Below are positions 14,702 to 18,012 of a stretch of 18,012 bases of DNA, in pieces. Source of the DNA: JALJPB01 sp963933115 (GTDB taxonomy: Bacteria; Pseudomonadota; Gammaproteobacteria; Enterobacterales; Alteromonadaceae). The first letter of the stretch is position 1. Every line of letters begins with the position of its first letter. Both the position numbers and the translations under genes were made by a program. Location: positions 1 through 18,012 of the forward strand of contig CAWVSL010000050.1 in assembly GCA_963933115.1 (NCBI GenBank), given 5' to 3'. The notes under the pieces were generated by a model. The model was not told the origin of the DNA and did not search any database. It saw nothing but the letters and a program-made list of their open reading frames with translations.

Positions 14702-16354
14702 ATGAAATATTGGTTAATTGTTTCTATTAGCTTGTTATCTAGTTTTGTTTTTGCTGCCCCAAGTCACATCAGTAATGTTAGAGGATATACATTAGATAAT
14801 AATGGCACGCTAATTTCATTTAGCAACTTAGTGTTTGATGGCGGCAAAGTACTTGCCATCGGAGGAGAAGAACTGAGCAAACATTTTCCAAATGCGACAT
14901 TAATTAATGGAAAAAATAAGGTCTTATTACCCGGCATGATCGATGCCCATGGTCACGTTATGGGTGTGATGAGTTTAGGTGAAAGTTTGGTGAAAGTGGA
15001 TTTGCGAGATGTTACTACAGCCAATAAAGCGGCGCTTCAAGTCCTTGATTATGCCAATGCTCATCCAGCGCTAAAGTGGATTACTGGGGGTGGCTGGAAT
15101 GAAGTATTATGGCCAGACAAAGCATTTCCAAACGCTAAGCAATTAGATGAATATGTACAAGACCGTCCAATTATGTTGTCACGGGTAGATGGACACAGCA
15201 GTTGGGTAAATAGTAAGGCCCTTGAAATTGCTGGGATTACCAAAGAAACACTCGATCCCCCTGGTGGCAAAATCATACGAGATTCTAAAGGTAAGCCAAC
15301 GGGTATATTGATTGATAATGCTATGGATTTAATGTTTGCACATGTACCTAATAACTCTGACGCTTACCTAAAAAGTAAACTTGACGCCGCAGGTCAGCAT
15401 TTATTATCCGTCGGGATTACTAGCGCGCATGATGCGGGGATCAGTAAAGCAGAATATGACTACTATTTAAAACGGCAAGCTGCAAACACCCTTCCGTTAC
15501 GTTTTTATCCAATGTTGTGGGCACCAGATCCTGAGTTCACCAAGATGCTAGAAAAAGGGGTGATTGGGGATCAATATGACTTTTTATCTATTCGCAGTGT
15601 TAAAGCGATGGCAGATGGAGCATTGGGTAGTCGCGGAGCAGCAATGTTAACGCCTTATAATGATGCTCCAGATAGCAGAGGTCTACTAACGCTTAGCAAA
15701 GATAACTACAAACCTTTATTTGATTTAGTCCTTAGTCATGGCTTTCAACTTAATGTCCATGCTATTGGTGACAGAGCAAATCGAATGGTACTAGACCAAT
15801 TTGAAGACAGCTTTAACCGTATCGGTGGGCAAAAGCTGCGTAATCGTATGGAACACGCTCAGGTAATTTCAATCAAAGATATCCCTCGCTTTATTGGCCT
15901 AAACATTATCCCTTCGATGCAACCCACCCATGCGACAAGCGATAAAAACATGGCAGAAACTCGGATTGGTAAAGATCGTTTAAAAGGTGCTTACGCATGG
16001 CAGACACTCTTAAAACAAGGTTCTCCTTTGGCCTTTGGCTCAGACTTTCCCGTTGAATTAGCCAACCCGTTTTATGGTTTGCATGCGGCAGTTACTCGTC
16101 AAGATAGAGAAAACCAACCTAAAGATGGCTGGTTCCCTGATGAGTCAATGACTATTGAGCAAGCATTTCGTGCCTTTACTATTGATGCTGCCTATTCAGC
16201 TCATCAAGAAAAAATATTGGGTGGTCTTACTGTTGGCAAATGGGCTGATTTCATATTGGTCGATCAAGATATCTTTAAAATGGCACCAAAAGATATTTGG
16301 CGGACACAAGTATTACAAACTTGGATTGGTGGTGAACAGCGTTTTAAAAAGTGA
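14702..16354 (+). CDS. Secreted metal-dependent amidohydrolase (YtcJ-like, amidohydrolase_3)
   Basis: This 550-residue protein starts at an ATG with AAGGAAA 6 bp upstream. A signal peptide (MKYWLIVSISLLSSFVFA, cleavage before APSH) sends it to the periplasm. It shows the TIM-barrel amidohydrolase pattern. H83-G-H85 in PGMIDAHGHVMG binds the first metal, and K301 in VKAMADGALGS is the probable bridging or ligating lysine. H353 in NVHAIGDRANR, H385 in RMEHAQ and D448 in AFGSDFPVE complete the set. A C-terminal strand module (KWADFILVDQDIF) closes the composite sandwich. This COG1574-like group hydrolyses N-acyl, formamide or similar C-N bonds; individual substrates are poorly known. The diaminopropionate ammonia-lyase gene follows after 77 bp on the same strand, and a shared role in freeing amino compounds for catabolism is inferred. 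No defects were seen. Confidence 0.9.
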   Translation: MKYWLIVSISLLSSFVFAAPSHISNVRGYTLDNNGTLISFSNLVFDGGKVLAIGGEELSKHFPNATLINGKNKVLLPGMIDAHGHVMGVMSLGESLVKVDLRDVTTANKAALQVLDYANAHPALKWITGGGWNEVLWPDKAFPNAKQLDEYVQDRPIMLSRVDGHSSWVNSKALEIAGITKETLDPPGGKIIRDSKGKPTGILIDNAMDLMFAHVPNNSDAYLKSKLDAAGQHLLSVGITSAHDAGISKAEYDYYLKRQAANTLPLRFYPMLWAPDPEFTKMLEKGVIGDQYDFLSIRSVKAMADGALGSRGAAMLTPYNDAPDSRGLLTLSKDNYKPLFDLVLSHGFQLNVHAIGDRANRMVLDQFEDSFNRIGGQKLRNRMEHAQVISIKDIPRFIGLNIIPSMQPTHATSDKNMAETRIGKDRLKGAYAWQTLLKQGSPLAFGSDFPVELANPFYGLHAAVTRQDRENQPKDGWFPDESMTIEQAFRAFTIDAAYSAHQEKILGGLTVGKWADFILVDQDIFKMAPKDIWRTQVLQTWIGGEQRFKK

Positions 16355-16431
16355 GGGTTATAACACTGACATACTCAAACGCCCCCCATAAGCAGTTTAC
16401 TCTGTTTAACCTTAATACCATGAGATGACCT

Positions 16432-17619
16432 ATGAAGAAAAATGACATTGCCTGCCTAGTTAATATATTACCTAAAGAACTCAATCCTATTTCATTAGCG
16501 TTTGCAGATCTTCAAACCGCCGGCAATGTCAGTCGATTTCATAGTCAGCTACCAAAGTACACGCCAACGCCACTTGTTAACCTTTTTCAGCTGGCGAGTC
16601 ATTTAAAGATAAAAAAACTGTTAGTCAAAGATGAAAGTCAGCGCTTTGATTTAAATGCTTTTAAAGTCCTTGGCGCTAGTTACGCTATTGCAAAGTACTT
16701 GGTTAAATTATTAGGATTAGCCGAAAGTGAGTTAGCGTTTGATAAAATTATGGCTAACAAAGCTAAATATCAAAATGTCACCTTTGTTACCGCAACAGAC
16801 GGTAATCACGGCAGAGCTGTCGCTTGGGTCACAAAATTATTCGGATGTAAGTCAGTAGTATACATGCCTAAAGGTTCTACTAAAGCTCGCTTAGAAGCTA
16901 TTAGTCATCTTGGTGCTCATGCATTAATTACCGAACTCAATTATGACGACACGGTGATTTATGCACAACAACAAGCAGCAGACAATGGTTGGGTCTTACT
17001 GCAAGATACCTCCTGGAAAGGCTATGAAGAAGTGCCACAGCATATTATGCAGGGCTATTTTACCCTAGTCACAGAATGCCTTAACCAAGAAAAAGACATG
17101 TGGCCAACCCATGTTTTCTTGCAGGCAGGTGTCGGCTCATTTGCTGCCGCTATTGTTGCCTATATGTCGAATTTTACTGACAGACCCACACCTCAATTCA
17201 TAATCGTCGAACCTCAAGGTGCTCCATGCCTGTTTGAGTCTATAAAACACAACACAGGAGACCCTCTTCGAATTGAAGGTGACTTACCAACAATTATGGC
17301 TGGCCTTGCCTGTGGAGAACCTAGTCAGATTGGATGGAACATATTAAAGCATTCTGCCGATGCATTTTTAACCTGCTCTGATGATGTCGCTCGCAGAGGT
17401 ATGAGATTACTTGGAGACCCAATAGAAGGTGATCAACAAATTGTTTCTGGTGAATCGGGAGCCGTAACACTCGGCGCACTGTTTGAAGTGTCATCCAATA
17501 AGCTTTTTCAAAGCATTAAAGAAGACTTAAACCTTACTAGTGACTCTATTGTATTATTATTTTCAACAGAGGGCGATACCGATCCAGAGGTTTATCAGGA
17601 GATTGTTTTTCAAAATTAA
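16432..17619 (+). CDS. dpaL: Diaminopropionate ammonia-lyase (PLP enzyme, YgeX/DpaL-like)
   Basis: This 395-residue fold-type II PLP enzyme matches the roughly 398 residues of E. coli YgeX. It converts 2,3-diaminopropionate to pyruvate and two ammonia. The PLP Schiff-base lysine is K78 in RFDLNAFKVLGASYA. The cofactor asparagine loop is TDGNHGRAVAW with D123, and the second catalytic aspartate is D192 in LLQDTSWKGYEE. These correspond to K77, D120 and D189 of the E. coli enzyme. The phosphate-binding glycine loop is QAGVGSFAAA. The C-terminal blocks EGDQQIVSGESGAV and FSTEGDTDP are intact. No signal peptide is present, so it is cytoplasmic. It lies 77 bp after the exported amidohydrolase with no terminator between, so co-transcription is likely. 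The ribosome binding site is weak (GAGATGACC). Related threonine or serine dehydratases are a less likely alternative given the two aspartates. Confidence 0.92.
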   Translation: MKKNDIACLVNILPKELNPISLAFADLQTAGNVSRFHSQLPKYTPTPLVNLFQLASHLKIKKLLVKDESQRFDLNAFKVLGASYAIAKYLVKLLGLAESELAFDKIMANKAKYQNVTFVTATDGNHGRAVAWVTKLFGCKSVVYMPKGSTKARLEAISHLGAHALITELNYDDTVIYAQQQAADNGWVLLQDTSWKGYEEVPQHIMQGYFTLVTECLNQEKDMWPTHVFLQAGVGSFAAAIVAYMSNFTDRPTPQFIIVEPQGAPCLFESIKHNTGDPLRIEGDLPTIMAGLACGEPSQIGWNILKHSADAFLTCSDDVARRGMRLLGDPIEGDQQIVSGESGAVTLGALFEVSSNKLFQSIKEDLNLTSDSIVLLFSTEGDTDPEVYQEIVFQN

Positions 17620-17955
17620 ATTTAACAATTGTTGGACTAATAAATATATAACCGTTAAATACACTAGGAATTAACACAATCAAACGTACTCTTTTCTTGC
17701 GCAGATCATTAATTAACCTAGCGATGGAAACTCAAACAGCAAACCCAATTTGGAAATATTAATTTTTACATCAAATATCAATTACTTTACTATGCCAAAA
17801 CAAAAAACTGATAACAAACAATGAGTTAAATTAAAAAATCTCATTCAACCATTTTCGCATTCCTGAACACCACATTTGCTCGCAATCACGGCGAATTTCA
17901 ATCCTAATGTTAATGATATTATTAAATAATACAGTGTCTAAATAAATTAACAGCT
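17620..17955. other. Gene-free AT-rich region at the right end
   Basis: After the ammonia-lyase there is a perfect AACAATTGTT palindrome about 10 bp past the stop and an AATGAG...CTCATT inverted repeat near 17820-17848. No T-rich terminator for the ammonia-lyase was found. A minus-strand open stretch of about 40 codons around 17830-17950 lacks a start codon and ribosome binding site. No gene is called. Confidence 0.5.
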
Positions 17956-17986
17956 AAAAAAAAAGGCTATGTGGATACATAGCCTT
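17956..17986 (-). terminator. Minus-strand intrinsic terminator of a gene beyond the right edge
   Basis: On the minus strand a 10-bp stem, AAGGCTATGT/ACATAGCCTT (17986-17963) with a 4-base loop, runs into nine T's (17964-17956). It would end a leftward transcript entering from beyond 18012. The remaining 26 bp to the edge are too short to identify that gene. The A-tract makes it one-directional, so it does not help the ammonia-lyase. Confidence 0.85.
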
Positions 17987-18012
17987 AATGCTTTACATTT
18001 ATAATCGTTTTA

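Noticed and set aside
16155..16391. 78-codon frame overlapping the end of the amidohydrolase
   Set aside because: It is an out-of-frame shadow within a well-supported gene, with no independent ribosome binding site.
17830..17950. Minus-strand open stretch of about 40 codons resembling a gene tail
   Set aside because: It has no start codon or ribosome binding site, is bounded by stops, and lies behind a terminator that would end the incoming transcript.

Overview
The window is AT-rich, densely coding bacterial DNA. It most likely comes from a marine gammaproteobacterium of the Alteromonadales, with a Colwellia-like gene set. This is inferred from gene content: a large TonB-dependent receptor next to SapC, cupin-like and tryptophan-halogenase-like genes; a MipA/OmpV porin-like protein; a PAS-PAS-GGDEF-EAL protein; a GlsA-type glutaminase; and long AT-rich intergenic regions. 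No rRNA, tRNA, CRISPR array, transposase or phage gene was recognised.

Left part (1-10258). A PAS-AraC regulator, cut by the window's left edge, is transcribed leftward. It diverges from a 1036-residue TonB-dependent outer-membrane receptor (1154-4264) that ends at a strong intrinsic terminator (4317-4360). Behind the terminator lies a tight rightward cluster: a SapC-family protein, a JmjC/cupin_8-type protein with an intact HxD...H metal triad, and two tandem flavin-dependent tryptophan-halogenase-like proteins, with gaps of 21-26 bp. A MipA/OmpV-family outer-membrane protein follows 187 bp later. The block looks like an uptake-linked halogenase locus: the receptor imports an unknown ligand, the PAS-AraC protein may sense it, and the enzymes may act on the ligand, on a derivative, or on a protein. 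The substrate cannot be read from the sequence.

Middle (10259-12873). A leftward c-di-GMP turnover protein has two PAS folds, a GGDEF domain (SGDEF, with an RxxD I-site) and a complete-looking EAL domain. A possible 25-codon leader ORF overlapping a long hairpin lies upstream of it.

Right part (12874-18012). There are three rightward genes: a glutaminase (GlsA family), a secreted metal-dependent amidohydrolase (YtcJ-like, amidohydrolase_3) and a PLP-dependent diaminopropionate ammonia-lyase (YgeX/DpaL-like). The last two are 77 bp apart and may be co-transcribed. All three release ammonia or amino acids from organic nitrogen, so a nitrogen-scavenging theme is plausible. Intergenic regions on both sides of the glutaminase carry minus-strand terminator-like hairpins with no recognisable minus-strand gene in front of them, so unannotated small RNAs are possible. 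A third minus-strand terminator at the right edge probably belongs to a leftward gene beyond the window.

The most interesting part is the receptor-SapC-JmjC-halogenase-halogenase cluster. Its two halogenase paralogues differ at conserved catalytic-motif positions.
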